Positions 1 through 8,018 of a stretch of 64,000 bases of DNA are shown one piece after another (positions within the stretch are counted from its first letter, which is position 1; every line of letters starts with the position of its first letter). The stretch lies in assembly GCF_003702705.1 (NCBI RefSeq), contig NZ_QZMN01000010.1:1-64000 (forward strand), in the 5' to 3' direction. The notes under the pieces are model-generated. The model was given only the letters and a program-made list of their open reading frames with translations, did no database searches and was not told where the DNA came from. Source of the DNA: Ornithinimicrobium cerasi (GTDB lineage: Bacteria > Actinomycetota > Actinomycetes > Actinomycetales > Dermatophilaceae). The position numbers and the translations under genes are program-made.

Positions 1-432
1 GCTGACGTCCTCGTCTTCCTGGCGGTCAGCTGCATCCCCAGCAGGCGGCTCCTCCAGATCTTCGCGGAGGCGGCCACCCGCGCTCAGACGACCACCCCGA
101 CGCTGTGGCACAGCCCCGTGCGCGGGCTGACCGCCGCTCCCTCGGTCTGCTACCCCGTCACCGGTGGCATGGACGCGCTCCTGGCCGATCCCGAGGGCCT
201 GACCCGTCCCACCCTGGTCCCGGGACGCTGGCGCGACTCGTTCGCGATGACGGCCCGCGACTGGAGGCTCGTCCTGCCCCTGGTGAAGGCCTCCCACCCC
301 TTCGACGGCGCACCGAGCGACATCGAGAGCGTCCTCGCCGCCCGGTCCGGCCAGCTGCGCCAGGTCGCCGGCGCGGTCGCCTACCGCCAGCCTGCTCCCG
401 CCCAGGAGCTCTCCCTGACGGCCACGGCCTGA
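1..432 (+). CDS. C-terminal part of an unidentified protein (truncated by window edge)
   Basis: The reading frame is open from base 1 to a TGA at 430-432, giving 143 residues with high-GC third positions typical of real genes here. No start codon is needed, so this is the 3' part of a longer gene that begins outside the window. The visible part has an alternating hydrophobic start (ADVLVFLAV), a CYPVTGGMD motif and a PFDG stretch. I do not recognise the family; an alpha/beta-hydrolase-like C-terminus is possible but unsupported. It converges on ilvA with only 9 bp between the stop codons. Confidence 0.6.
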   Translation, partial: ADVLVFLAVSCIPSRRLLQIFAEAATRAQTTTPTLWHSPVRGLTAAPSVCYPVTGGMDALLADPEGLTRPTLVPGRWRDSFAMTARDWRLVLPLVKASHPFDGAPSDIESVLAARSGQLRQVAGAVAYRQPAPAQELSLTATA

Positions 433-441
433 CCGGCCTCC

Positions 442-1701
442 TCAGAGGATGAAGCGGAACAGCGGGCTGTCCGGCGCGATCGGCTCGACGTCCATGGAGC
501 TCGTGGCCATCCGCTGCAGCAGCCCCGCCAGGTCGTCCCGCGACCCCAGCTCGATCCCCACCAGGGCCGGCCCGGTCTCACGGTTGTTGCGCTTCACGTA
601 CTCGAAGAGCGCGATGTCGTCGTCGGGGCCGAGCACCTCGTCGAGGAACTGCCGCAGCATGCCCGGCTCCTGGGGGAAGTCCACCAGGAAGTAGTGCTTG
701 AGCCCCTCGTGGATGAGCGAGCGCTCCACGACCTCGGCATACCGGAGCAGGTCGTTGTTGCCGCCGCTCACCACGACCACCACGTCGCGCCCCGCCGGCA
801 GGTCGAGCTGGTCGAGCGCGGCCGCCGCGAGCGCGCCGGCGGGCTCGGCGATGATCCCCTCGGTCTGGTAGAGGGCGATCATCTCGGTGCACACGCGCCC
901 CTCGGGCACCGCCACCAGCCCCGGGGTATGCCGCGCCACCACCGGGTAGGTCCACTCACCGGCGCGCGCGACGGCCGCGCCGTCCACGAACCGGTCGACG
1001 TGCGCGAGGGTGGTCGGCCCGCCGCTGCGGGTGGCCTCGATCATGCTCGCCGCGCCGGCGGGCTCGACGCCGACGACCCGCACCTGCGGGTGCCGCTCGC
1101 CCAGCCAGGTCAGGCAGCCGGCGATCAGACCTCCGCCGCCGACCGGGACGACGAGCACGGCGGGGGGCGTGGCCAGGTCCTCGACGACCTCCCTCGCGAC
1201 CGTGCCCTGCCCCGCGATGGTGTGCGGGTGGTCGAACGCCGGGACGAGCGTCGCCCCGGTGGTCCCGGCGTCGGCGTGCGCGGCCGCCGCGGCGTCGTCA
1301 TAGGTCTGCCCGCCCACGATCACGTCCACCCAGTCGCCGCCCAGGGCCGCGACCCTCTCGCGCTTCTGCCGAGGTGTGTTGGCGGGCAGGTAGATCCGCG
1401 CGTTGACCCCCAGCGTCGAGCAGGCGTGGGCCACACCCTGCGCGTGGTTGCCGGCGCTGGCGCACACCACCCCGGCCCAGATCTGCTCGCTGTCGAGCTG
1501 GGCGATGAGGTTGGCCGCGCCCCGGTTCTTGTAGGACCGCACCGGTTGCAGGTCCTCGCGCTTGAGCCAGACACGGGCCCCGGTCGCCTCCGAGAGCCGC
1601 GGCGAGGGCGTCAGGGGCGTCCGGCCGATGCGGCCGGCGATCCGTCCCGCCGCGGCGTCGACGTCGTCGGCGGTGGGCAGCCGCAACGGCTGCCCGCTCA
1701 C
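442..1701 (-). CDS. ilvA: Threonine ammonia-lyase (threonine deaminase)
   Basis: 419-residue PLP enzyme converting threonine to 2-oxobutanoate and ammonia, the first committed step to isoleucine. The PLP lysine lies in SYKNRGA (K58). SAGNHAQG (82-89) and the tetraglycine phosphate loop VPVGGGGLIAG (186-196) follow. Residues from about 335 form an ACT-like regulatory region (KHYFLVDFPQEPG), as in the short single-regulatory-domain IlvA of actinobacteria. This suggests isoleucine feedback rather than a purely catabolic enzyme. The GTG start at 1701 overlaps the TGA of the upstream amidohydrolase gene (GTGA), so the two are probably translationally coupled. The frame is open further upstream, but only this start puts the protein at family length. 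Confidence 0.93.
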   Translation of the reverse strand: MSGQPLRLPTADDVDAAAGRIAGRIGRTPLTPSPRLSEATGARVWLKREDLQPVRSYKNRGAANLIAQLDSEQIWAGVVCASAGNHAQGVAHACSTLGVNARIYLPANTPRQKRERVAALGGDWVDVIVGGQTYDDAAAAAHADAGTTGATLVPAFDHPHTIAGQGTVAREVVEDLATPPAVLVVPVGGGGLIAGCLTWLGERHPQVRVVGVEPAGAASMIEATRSGGPTTLAHVDRFVDGAAVARAGEWTYPVVARHTPGLVAVPEGRVCTEMIALYQTEGIIAEPAGALAAAALDQLDLPAGRDVVVVVSGGNNDLLRYAEVVERSLIHEGLKHYFLVDFPQEPGMLRQFLDEVLGPDDDIALFEYVKRNNRETGPALVGIELGSRDDLAGLLQRMATSSMDVEPIAPDSPLFRFIL

Positions 1702-2888
1702 GGGGCCTCGCGCTCGAGCCGGCGCAGCGCGAGCAGCGCGAGCGCGGCCGCCTGGTCGGCGAGCACCGCGTCGTCGAAGAGCACGGTGGGGGAGTGGTTC
1801 ATCGCCGGGTCCGCGAGGTCGACCCCGGGCGGGCTGCAGTGCAGGAAGATGAAGCTGCCCGGCACCCGGTCGAGCACGAAGGAGAAGTCCTCCGACCCCA
1901 TCAGCGGGTCCGGCGCCTCGACCACGCGGTCCTCGCCGAACGCCTCGCGCAGCTGCTGCCCGACCCACTGCGCCTCGGCGTCGTCGTTGATCGTCACGGG
2001 GTACTGCACCTCGAAGTCCACCTCCACCGTGCACCCGTGCGCCGCCGCGACCCCCTCCGCGACCCGCCTCGTCTCCACGCGCATCCGCTGCACGCTCTCG
2101 TGGGAGAGGGTGCGCACGGTCGCCCCGAGCGAGGCCTTCTCCGGGATGACGTTGATCGCCTCGCCCCCGGACAGCTGGGTGACCGTCAGCACCACCGGGT
2201 CGAAGACGCTGAAGCGGCGCGTCACCATCGTCTGCAGGTCCGCCGCGATCGCCACGAGGGCGGCCACCGGGTCGACGGCCGTGTGCGGCTGCGACCCATG
2301 ACCTCCCTTGCCCGACACCGTGATCCGCAGGACGTTGGAGCCGCCGAGCATCGGCCCGGAGCGGTACTCGAAGACGCCCGGCCGGCCCGGGAAGACGTGG
2401 ATCGCGTAGGCCGCGACCGGCTTCTCCCCGCTCGCCTCCAGCAGCCCCTCGTCGAGCATCACCTTGGCCCCGCCGTAGCCCTCCTCGCCCGGCTGGAACA
2501 TGAGCAGCACCGACCCGGCGAGCTCGTCCCGGCGCGCGCTGAGCAGGCGGGCCGCGCCCACGAGCGCGGCGGTGTGCAGGTCGTGGCCGCACGCGTGCAT
2601 GGTCCCGGTCGTGGCGGCATACTCCAGGCCGGTCGCCTCGGCGACGGGCAGGCCGTCCATGTCGGCGCGCAGCAGGACGGTCGGACCCGGGCGCCCGCCG
2701 CGCAGCACCGCCACCACGGACGTCGTCGCGGTCCCGGTGGTGATCTCCAGCGGCAGCCCCTCGAGCGCGCGGAGGACGATCTCCTGGGTCCTCGGCAGGT
2801 CCAGGCCCACCTCGGGGACCTGGTGCAGCTCGCGCCGGAGCGCGGAGAGGTCGTCCTGGAGCGTGCCGGCGTCGGCGAGGAGCGTCAT
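1698..2888 (-). CDS. M20D-family amidohydrolase (N-acyl-amino-acid / hippurate hydrolase type)
   Basis: 396-residue zinc amidohydrolase of the M20 family. The metal-binding motif MHACGHD is at 97-103 and the catalytic glutamate pair PGEEG at 134-138. A dimerisation-domain motif SGKGGHGSQPH follows in the middle, and GSEDFSF near the C-terminus carries the last metal ligand. Relatives hydrolyse N-acyl amino acids, hippurate or indole-acetyl conjugates; the substrate cannot be read from sequence. No signal peptide, so cytosolic. The start is ATG at 2888; the stop overlaps the ilvA start. The pair could link amino-acid release to threonine/isoleucine metabolism, but that is inference from position. 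Confidence 0.9.
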   Translation of the reverse strand: MTLLADAGTLQDDLSALRRELHQVPEVGLDLPRTQEIVLRALEGLPLEITTGTATTSVVAVLRGGRPGPTVLLRADMDGLPVAEATGLEYAATTGTMHACGHDLHTAALVGAARLLSARRDELAGSVLLMFQPGEEGYGGAKVMLDEGLLEASGEKPVAAYAIHVFPGRPGVFEYRSGPMLGGSNVLRITVSGKGGHGSQPHTAVDPVAALVAIAADLQTMVTRRFSVFDPVVLTVTQLSGGEAINVIPEKASLGATVRTLSHESVQRMRVETRRVAEGVAAAHGCTVEVDFEVQYPVTINDDAEAQWVGQQLREAFGEDRVVEAPDPLMGSEDFSFVLDRVPGSFIFLHCSPPGVDLADPAMNHSPTVLFDDAVLADQAAALALLALRRLEREAP

Positions 2889-2919
2889 ACTCCCCGATCC
2901 TAGGGCCGCTGACGCGACG

Positions 2920-3942
2920 TCAGCCGAAGAGGATGGCCGCCTCGTCCCACTGGTCGCGCGGGACCGTCTTCAGCGCGCTCGTCGCGTCGCGGAGGTTGAC
3001 GTTGACGATGTCGATGCCCTGGAGCGCGACCATCGTCCCCCACTTCTTCGCGCTCACGGCGTCGACCGCGGCGGTGCCGAAGCGGGTGGCCAGGACGCGG
3101 TCGTAGGAGCTGGGCACGCCCCCGCGCTGCAGGTGGCCGAGGGTCGTGTTGCGCGTCTCGATGCCGGTGCGCTCCTCGACGAGACGGGTGATCTGCTCGC
3201 CGATCCCGCCGAGCAGCTTGCGACCGAACTCGTCCGTGCGGTCGCTGCCGACCTGGGTGTCGTCCCCGGCGAAGGTGAACCCCTCCGCGACGACCACGAC
3301 CGGCGCGCGGCCGCGGTCCTGGGCCTGCTGCGCCCACTCGCACACCTGCTCGCGGCTGACGGGGACCTCGGGGATGAGGATCGCGTGGGCGCCGGAGGCG
3401 ATGCCGGCGTGCAGCGCGATCCAGCCGACGTTGCGGCCCATCACCTCCACGACCATGCACCGGCCGTGCGCCTCCCCCGTGGTGCGGAGACGGTCGATGG
3501 ACTCGGTGGCGATCGAGACCGCGGTGTCGAAGCCGAAGGTGCGGTCGGTCGCCGAGAGGTCGTTGTCGATCGTCTTCGGCACGCCGACCACCGGGATGCC
3601 GTCGTCGGCGAACATCCGGGCCACGGTCAGCGTGCCCTCGCCCCCGATCGTGACCAGCGCGTCGATCTCGTGCCTGGCCATGACCTCCTTGACCCGCTCG
3701 GTGCCGCCGTTGGTGATCGGGCTCACGCGGGAGGTCCCCAGGATCGTCCCGCCGACCTTGGACAGGCCTCGGACGCGCTGGCGGGGGAGCGGGGACACGA
3801 TGTCCTCGACGAGCCCGCGGAAGCCGTCCTTGATCCCCACGAACTCGTGGTCGTAGATCCGGTCGCCCTTGAGGACGACGCCGCGGATGACGGCGTTGAG
3901 GCCCGGGCAGTCCCCGCCGGCGGTGAGCAGGCCGATCTTCAT
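2920..3942 (-). CDS. pfkA: 6-phosphofructokinase (ATP-dependent actinobacterial type)
   Basis: 340-residue phosphofructokinase of glycolysis. The N-terminal GGDCPGLNAVIRG (9-21) is the phosphate-binding signature. The two specificity positions are GGEGT (100-104, glycine at 103, as in ATP enzymes) and PKTIDND (122-128, lysine at 123, as in PPi enzymes); D126 is the catalytic base. Known actinobacterial enzymes with this mixed G/K pattern use ATP, so I call it ATP-dependent. The ATG at 3942 is chosen because MKIGLLTAGGD is the family N-terminus and GAGGA sits just upstream; the frame is open about 70 codons further. Divergent from the cupin pseudogene. Confidence 0.94.
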   Translation of the reverse strand: MKIGLLTAGGDCPGLNAVIRGVVLKGDRIYDHEFVGIKDGFRGLVEDIVSPLPRQRVRGLSKVGGTILGTSRVSPITNGGTERVKEVMARHEIDALVTIGGEGTLTVARMFADDGIPVVGVPKTIDNDLSATDRTFGFDTAVSIATESIDRLRTTGEAHGRCMVVEVMGRNVGWIALHAGIASGAHAILIPEVPVSREQVCEWAQQAQDRGRAPVVVVAEGFTFAGDDTQVGSDRTDEFGRKLLGGIGEQITRLVEERTGIETRNTTLGHLQRGGVPSSYDRVLATRFGTAAVDAVSAKKWGTMVALQGIDIVNVNLRDATSALKTVPRDQWDEAAILFG

Positions 3943-3976
3943 GCGTTGTCCTCGGTGCTGGGCGTCGGGTACGGCA

Positions 3977-4008
3977 GACGCCGGTCCCCTCGGGACGGGG
4001 CCGGCGTC
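3977..4008. promoter_or_regulatory. Strong GC hairpin in the pfkA 5' region
   Basis: gacgccgg at 3977-3984 pairs perfectly with ccggcgtc at 4001-4008. Inside it cccc (986-989) pairs with gggg (997-4000), leaving a 7-nt loop. It ends 34 bp before the pfkA ATG on the minus strand. It could be a leader hairpin affecting pfkA expression or lie upstream of the start of transcription; no T-run follows it. Function is inferred only from position. Confidence 0.4.
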
Positions 4009-4150
4009 GGTGCAGACCTCAGGGTATGCCGTCGCGTCGCCTTCCCGCCAACGTGCGCCCGGGCGCTCCGCTGGCGAGGTGCCGGAAGGTGCGCCAGAGT
4101 CGTCAGGCAGACGCGCGTCGCGAGGGCGCGTGCGAGAGACGGAGCACCTC

Positions 4151-4644
4151 ATGTCCTGGCCCGATCGGCTGCACCGGCCCTACCCGGAGGCGACGTACGA
4201 CGGTGCCGCGGGAGAGGCCTCCGCCTGGCTGCGCTCCGGCGACCGACCCCCCGACGTGACCTACCCCTCGGGGGTGACCTGCGAATACCTGGCGACCGGT
4301 GACCGCACGCGTGGGCGCTTCGGGCTCTACCGGTGGACGTTCGGGGAGGGGAGTCGGGGCCGGACCCGCACTTCCACCGCACCATCTCCGAGCAGTTCTA
4401 CGTGCTCTCCGGCCAGGTGCGCCTCTTCGACGGTCGGGGGTGGGTGACGGCCGGTTCGGGGGACTTCCTCTACGTCCCGGAGGGCGGGGTGCACGGGTTC
4501 CGCGGTGCCGAGGGGGCCCAGATGCTCCTGATGTTCGCCCCCGGAGGGCCTCGCGAGGACTACTTCGAGACGTTGGCGCGGGGTGGTCCGGAGGCGCACG
4601 AGCGGGCCGCCTTCATGGAGCGGCACGACACCTGGTGGGTGTGA
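4151..4644 (+). pseudogene. Cupin-domain protein, disrupted by a -1 frameshift
   Basis: Two adjacent frames make one cupin. The first starts at ATG 4151 (GGAG upstream) and reads MSWPDRLHRPYPEAT... to WTFGEG. The second, one base back in frame, continues SGPDPHFHRTISEQFYVLSG... to the TGA at 4642-4644. The second part holds the cupin motif 1 metal ligands (HFH...E), then the beta-barrel GDFLYVPEGGVHGF. The frames meet in the G-rich stretch at about 4340-4356 (ggggagggg), so loss of one G explains the break. Restored length is about 164 residues. Without the N-terminal part the remaining 103-residue frame lacks a family-like start. It may be a true pseudogene, a sequencing homopolymer error, or (least likely) programmed slippage. 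Confidence 0.7.
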
Positions 4645-4704
4645 CCCCTCCGCGGCGCTCCGGTCCCGGGTGGGGCTGGCGAGGTCTGTGGCAGTCTGTG
4701 CGCC

Positions 4705-5298
4705 ATGTCGACCGCAGCCCTGTCCCCGCGCCCCCAGGTCATCGCCGACCGTCTCCTCCCGCGCAGCACCGTGCTCACCGACGTGGCGCTCGTCGCCACC
4801 GGCGCCGCCGTCGTCGGCGCCATGGCCCAGGTGATCATCCCGATGTGGCCCGTCCCGATCACCGGGCAGACGCTGGCCGTGATGCTCGTCGGCGGCGCCC
4901 TGGGCATCCGCCGCGGGGCCGCGGCCCTCGGGGTCTACATGGTCGTCGGGCTGCTCGGCGTGCCGTGGTTCGCCGAGGCGAACGGCGGGGCCGCCATGGC
5001 CCTGGCGCCGTCGTTCGGTTACATCCTGGGCTTCATCCCCGCGGCTGCGCTGGCCGGCTGGTGCGCCGAGCGCGCCTGGGACCGTCGGCCGCTCCTGGCG
5101 ATGGCGGGCTTCCTCCTGGCGACCGCGGTGCCCTTCGTGGTCGGGGTGCCGTTCATGGCGGCGGTGCTGGGGCTGACGGACCTGGCGACGATCGCGGCCT
5201 ACGGCATCACGCCGTTCATCGTCCCCGGCATCATCAAGGCGGCCATCGCCGCGGCGCTCTTCCCCGTCGCCTGGCGTCTCCTGCGTACCCGCGCCTGA
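4705..5298 (+). CDS. bioY: Biotin transporter substrate-binding subunit BioY (ECF S component)
   Basis: 197-residue membrane protein with about six hydrophobic segments. The signature PVPITGQTLAVMLVGGALG (about 49-67) is diagnostic of BioY, the biotin-binding S component of energy-coupling-factor transporters. It is of normal family length. No bioM/bioN or general EcfA/T genes adjoin it, so it must work alone or share energising subunits encoded elsewhere. The ATG at 4705 is preceded by no clear Shine-Dalgarno sequence. No biotin-repressor palindrome was recognised in the 60-bp upstream gap. Confidence 0.92.
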   Translation: MSTAALSPRPQVIADRLLPRSTVLTDVALVATGAAVVGAMAQVIIPMWPVPITGQTLAVMLVGGALGIRRGAAALGVYMVVGLLGVPWFAEANGGAAMALAPSFGYILGFIPAAALAGWCAERAWDRRPLLAMAGFLLATAVPFVVGVPFMAAVLGLTDLATIAAYGITPFIVPGIIKAAIAAALFPVAWRLLRTRA

Positions 5299-5344
5299 GG
5301 CCCGGCGCCTGACGCACGGGCCGCCGCTCCCGGCCGCCGCTCGA

Positions 5345-5386
5345 GTGGTGGCGTTCCGGGCTCGCAGGCTCCCCTCCGGCCACCAC
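5345..5386. terminator. Stem-loop between convergent genes (weak terminator candidate)
   Basis: gtggtggc (5345-5352) pairs with gccaccac (5379-5386) around a 26-nt loop. It lies between the convergent bioY and coiled-coil protein genes, with no T-tract. A bidirectional terminator role is likely from position only. Confidence 0.35.
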
Positions 5387-5425
5387 GGAGGACATCGTGT
5401 CGGGTTGGTGCGGCTATGCCAGCAC

Positions 5426-5483
5426 CGATCGGTCACGGTGAACGACGCCCCGCCTGGTGAACGACGCCCCGCCTGGTGAACGT
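5426..5483. repeat. 19-bp tandem repeat and palindrome-core copy in intergenic DNA
   Basis: ggtgaacgacgccccgcct occurs twice head to tail at 5437-5455 and 5456-5474, then a third copy starts (ggtgaacg) and diverges after 5482. Just upstream, cgatcggtcacggt at 5426-5439 is identical over 14 nt to the right arm of the palindrome at 60937-60978. The whole 5299-5497 gap holds no gene; it contains this repeat and the stem-loop described separately. Confidence 0.6.
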
Positions 5484-5497
5484 CGCTCGAGACCTGA

Positions 5498-6682
5498 TCA
5501 GGCGTCCTCGGCCTCCTCCAGCGCGGCCCGCATCTCGTCGCGACGGGCCCGGCTCTCGACGAGCTCCCGGTCGGCGGCCTCGAGCGCTGTCTCCGTCTGC
5601 GATCGCCTGCTCTCCGCCTTCTCGAGCCGCTTGCGCGCAGACGCCAGCAACCGCTCGGCCTGCGCCACCTGCTCCTGGGCCACCGTGACCTCCTGCTCGG
5701 CGTCCGCGTCAGCCTGGGCCGCCGAGCGTCGGGTCGCCCGGGCTGCGGCGACGACCTTCTCGGACTCGTCGAGCTCCATCTCCAGCTCGGAGACGCGGTC
5801 GGGCGGCGTAGCCGGTTCCTCGGCGGGAGGATCTGCTCCGTCGTCGGCCTCTTCGTCGGCCTCTCCGTCGTCGGCCTCCCCGGCCGCCTCTCCGTCGTCG
5901 GGCTCCTCGTCGGCCTCCCCGGCGGCCTCTCCGCCGTCGGCCTCCTCGACCGCCTCGCCGTCGTCGTCCTCCCCGGCCGACTCTCCCTCCCCGGCCGCCT
6001 CTCCGCCGTCGGGTTCCCCGGCCGCCTCCCCCGCGCGGGCGGGCTCTCCGGCCGACCTCCCGGCACGCTCCTGCGCGTCGGACTCTCCGACCATCCCCCC
6101 GTCAGGATCGGCCGCACGCCGTCCACCCTCGATGCGGGTCAGGACGACCCCCGTGCTCGTGCGGGCGACGGCGTCGGCGAGGTCCACCTCCCCGAACCCG
6201 CTGTAGCTCAGCGCCCGCGTCAAGTTGCCGCTGGTCACGACCACCGCCGCCCCCGCGTCGGCGAGCGCCGCGACGGCCGTGTCCCGGACCTCCGACTCCA
6301 CCGCGGGGGTCAACGACCCGCCGGGAGCACGGGTGCGGGCCGCGGCCACCCACGCGGCCAGCAGGGTGTCCCTCTCCGTGCGCAGACCTGCCAGCGCAGC
6401 CATGTCCAGCGCCGACTGCGCGTGCCGCATCCGGGCGCCCACGTCGTGCAGGGTCGCGACGACCGGGTCGTCGGAGCGCACCAGCGCGTTGACGGCCGCC
6501 GCGGAGACGCTCGGCTTGCGGAGCGCCCCGACCTGCTTGGCCTGGTCCCGCAGCCCCTGCGCCCGCAGCCGCGCCACCTGCTCCTTGCGGACGGCGACGA
6601 ACTCCTCGGGAGGGGCGCCGTAGACGGTGTGCACCGCGCGAGCCAGCGCCTCCTCCTCCGACGAGCGGTCGCTGTCCGTCAC
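5498..6682 (-). CDS. Actinobacterial conserved protein with acidic repeats and C-terminal coiled coil
   Basis: 394 residues from GTG 6682. The first 200 residues are a helical region with FVAVRKEQVARLR, as in a conserved actinobacterial family of unknown function. Residues about 200-300 are low complexity, dominated by Gly, Glu, Ala and Asp in GEAAGEADDGE-like units. The last 95 residues are a charged coiled coil (ELEMELDESEKVV, then LLASARKRLEKAESRR). No signal peptide or membrane segment. It could be a structural or DNA-associated protein, but no function can be assigned. Divergent from the HprK-like gene; the shared upstream region holds a large palindrome. Confidence 0.8.
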   Translation of the reverse strand: MTDSDRSSEEEALARAVHTVYGAPPEEFVAVRKEQVARLRAQGLRDQAKQVGALRKPSVSAAAVNALVRSDDPVVATLHDVGARMRHAQSALDMAALAGLRTERDTLLAAWVAAARTRAPGGSLTPAVESEVRDTAVAALADAGAAVVVTSGNLTRALSYSGFGEVDLADAVARTSTGVVLTRIEGGRRAADPDGGMVGESDAQERAGRSAGEPARAGEAAGEPDGGEAAGEGESAGEDDDGEAVEEADGGEAAGEADEEPDDGEAAGEADDGEADEEADDGADPPAEEPATPPDRVSELEMELDESEKVVAAARATRRSAAQADADAEQEVTVAQEQVAQAERLLASARKRLEKAESRRSQTETALEAADRELVESRARRDEMRAALEEAEDA

Positions 6683-6720
6683 ACCTCGGACCCTAAGGGA
6701 CGCCCTGGCCCCCGTGCCGT

Positions 6721-6808
6721 GTTCCGGGGAACGGGCACATCCGCGAGGAGAGGCGATCCCACCTGGGGTTTTCCCGTCGACAGCGGCGATGTGCCCGTTG
6801 GCGGGAAC
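6721..6808. repeat. Long imperfect palindrome between divergent genes
   Basis: aacgggcacat (6730-6740) is perfectly complementary to atgtgcccgtt (6789-6799). Pairing continues outward to gttcc (6721-6725) and ggaac (6804-6808) with small interruptions. The spacer is about 48 nt. Its right arm (gtgcccgttggcgggaac) closely resembles the right arm of the 40423-40504 palindrome (gtgcccgtccggcggaac), so they look like members of one family. Confidence 0.6.
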
Positions 6809-6841
6809 GTGGCGGACCCGGGCGGGCACGGCTCTCACGCC

Positions 6842-6847
6842 TAGGCT
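6842..6847 (+). promoter_or_regulatory. Predicted -10 element for a leaderless HprK-like gene
   Basis: TAGGCT sits exactly 6 nt before the GTG at 6854 and there is no Shine-Dalgarno sequence. This is the TANNNT-N6-start pattern of actinobacterial leaderless transcripts. Confidence 0.55.
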
Positions 6848-6853
6848 GGGCCC

Positions 6854-7732
6854 GTGTCCACCTCGGTCGTCGCCCCGGTCGTCACCCCGGTCGTCGCCCC
6901 GGTCGTCCCCCTGCACGTGCTGGGGACGGACGTCGACATCCGGGTCGGTGGAGCCGACCCGGAGCCGCTCGCGAGCACCCTCCGCACCCGCTGGCACCTG
7001 TGCCTGCGCGACACCGACGCACCCGCGACCGAGGAACCGCCGGCGGTCGTCGAGGCAGCCCTCCGGCACGTCGACGCCCCCGACCTGCCCGGCCCTACGC
7101 CACCGGCCCGCTTCAGCACCGTCGTCACCGACGCGGACGAGCGGCGCCTCCTGCAGCGGGTCACCCAGGCCGTGACGTATGCCGCCATCGGCGCCCGGTC
7201 CGGCGAGCTGCTGATGCTGCACGCCGCCGCGCTCGCGCACCCGGGGACCGGCGCCACCGCGGCGTTCGTCGCCCCGGGCAACACCGGCAAGACCACGTTG
7301 TGCCGCACCCACGGCCCGGGCCGTGCCTACGTCACCGACGAGACGGTGGGGGTGCGTCGGGACGGGACCGTCACGCCATACCCGAAGCCGTTGTCGACAC
7401 GCCGTGCGGACTGGCTCGGGGTCAAGGACGAGCAGGCGCCGGGCGACCTGGGCCTGCGGGGGCCGGCGGTCCAGCCCTGGCTCGCCGGGATCGTGCTGCT
7501 GCGCCGCGACGGGACCCGCACCGGCCCGGCCGAGGTGGAGGAGCTCGACCTCCTCGACGCCGTGCTGGCGATCACCCCCGAGTCCTCGGCGTTCATGACG
7601 ACCGAGGCACCGCTCCAGTGGCTCTCGGACGTGCTCGGGCGGACCGGTGGCGCGCTGCGGGTGACGTACTCCGAGGTGAGCGAGCTCGCCGACCTCGTCG
7701 AGGAGATCTGCGGACGGGCCTCGCCGTGGTGA
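6854..7732 (+). CDS. HPr-kinase-like (HprK-type P-loop) protein
   Basis: 292 residues. A Walker A loop APGNTGKTT (140-148) follows LMLHAAALAHP, and TDET (161-164) lies where HprK-like kinases place acidic catalytic residues. The rest lacks the HprK/P signature, so it is not the PTS regulator. Similar proteins occur beside PqqD-like proteins and in lasso-peptide clusters, where some phosphorylate the precursor C-terminus. The N-terminus is a VVAPVVTP repeat encoded by 12-nt units, unusual and possibly dispensable. Start GTG 6854 is set by the leaderless -10. Its stop overlaps the PqqD-like start (GTGA), so the products likely act together. Confidence 0.75.
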   Translation: MSTSVVAPVVTPVVAPVVPLHVLGTDVDIRVGGADPEPLASTLRTRWHLCLRDTDAPATEEPPAVVEAALRHVDAPDLPGPTPPARFSTVVTDADERRLLQRVTQAVTYAAIGARSGELLMLHAAALAHPGTGATAAFVAPGNTGKTTLCRTHGPGRAYVTDETVGVRRDGTVTPYPKPLSTRRADWLGVKDEQAPGDLGLRGPAVQPWLAGIVLLRRDGTRTGPAEVEELDLLDAVLAITPESSAFMTTEAPLQWLSDVLGRTGGALRVTYSEVSELADLVEEICGRASPW

Positions 7733-7992
7733 GCTACCGGGCGGTGCCGGCGCACGACGAGCTGCACCGCGACGGGGAGTCGCTCGTCCTGCACGACGGT
7801 CAGGTGCAGCGGGTGTCCCCGCTCGGCACCGCGATCCGGGCCCTCACCCTCGAGGCCCTCCCGCTCGCCGACCTCGCCGCGGCTCTCGCGCAGGAGTTCG
7901 GGGCGCCGCCGGGGGGTGACCTCGTCGAGGTCACCCGGGAGGTCGCCGACACCCTCGTGGACGCCGGTCTGCTCCAGCGTCTCGGGGACTGA
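7729..7992 (+). CDS. PqqD-family small protein
   Basis: 87 residues from a GTG that overlaps the kinase stop codon. It shows the PqqD-like pattern: a short beta N-terminus (LVLHDGQVQRVSPLGTAIRAL), a helix rich in Leu/Ala (LEALPLADLAAALAQEFG), then a final helical part EVTREVADTLVDAGLL. Family members bind precursor peptides and present them to modifying enzymes. No short precursor gene, radical-SAM enzyme, asparagine-synthetase-like cyclase or transporter dedicated to a RiPP is visible within several kb. The antiporter gene starts 27 bp downstream and may be co-transcribed. Confidence 0.75.
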   Translation: MSYRAVPAHDELHRDGESLVLHDGQVQRVSPLGTAIRALTLEALPLADLAAALAQEFGAPPGGDLVEVTREVADTLVDAGLLQRLGD

Positions 7993-8018
7993 CCGCCCCC
8001 GCTGGCACACTGGCGCCC

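Noticed and set aside
6854-7732. Bona fide HPr kinase/phosphorylase acting on the HPr at 36882
   Set aside because: Only the P-loop and general fold match; the HprK/P signature after the P-loop is absent, and the partner gene is PqqD-like.
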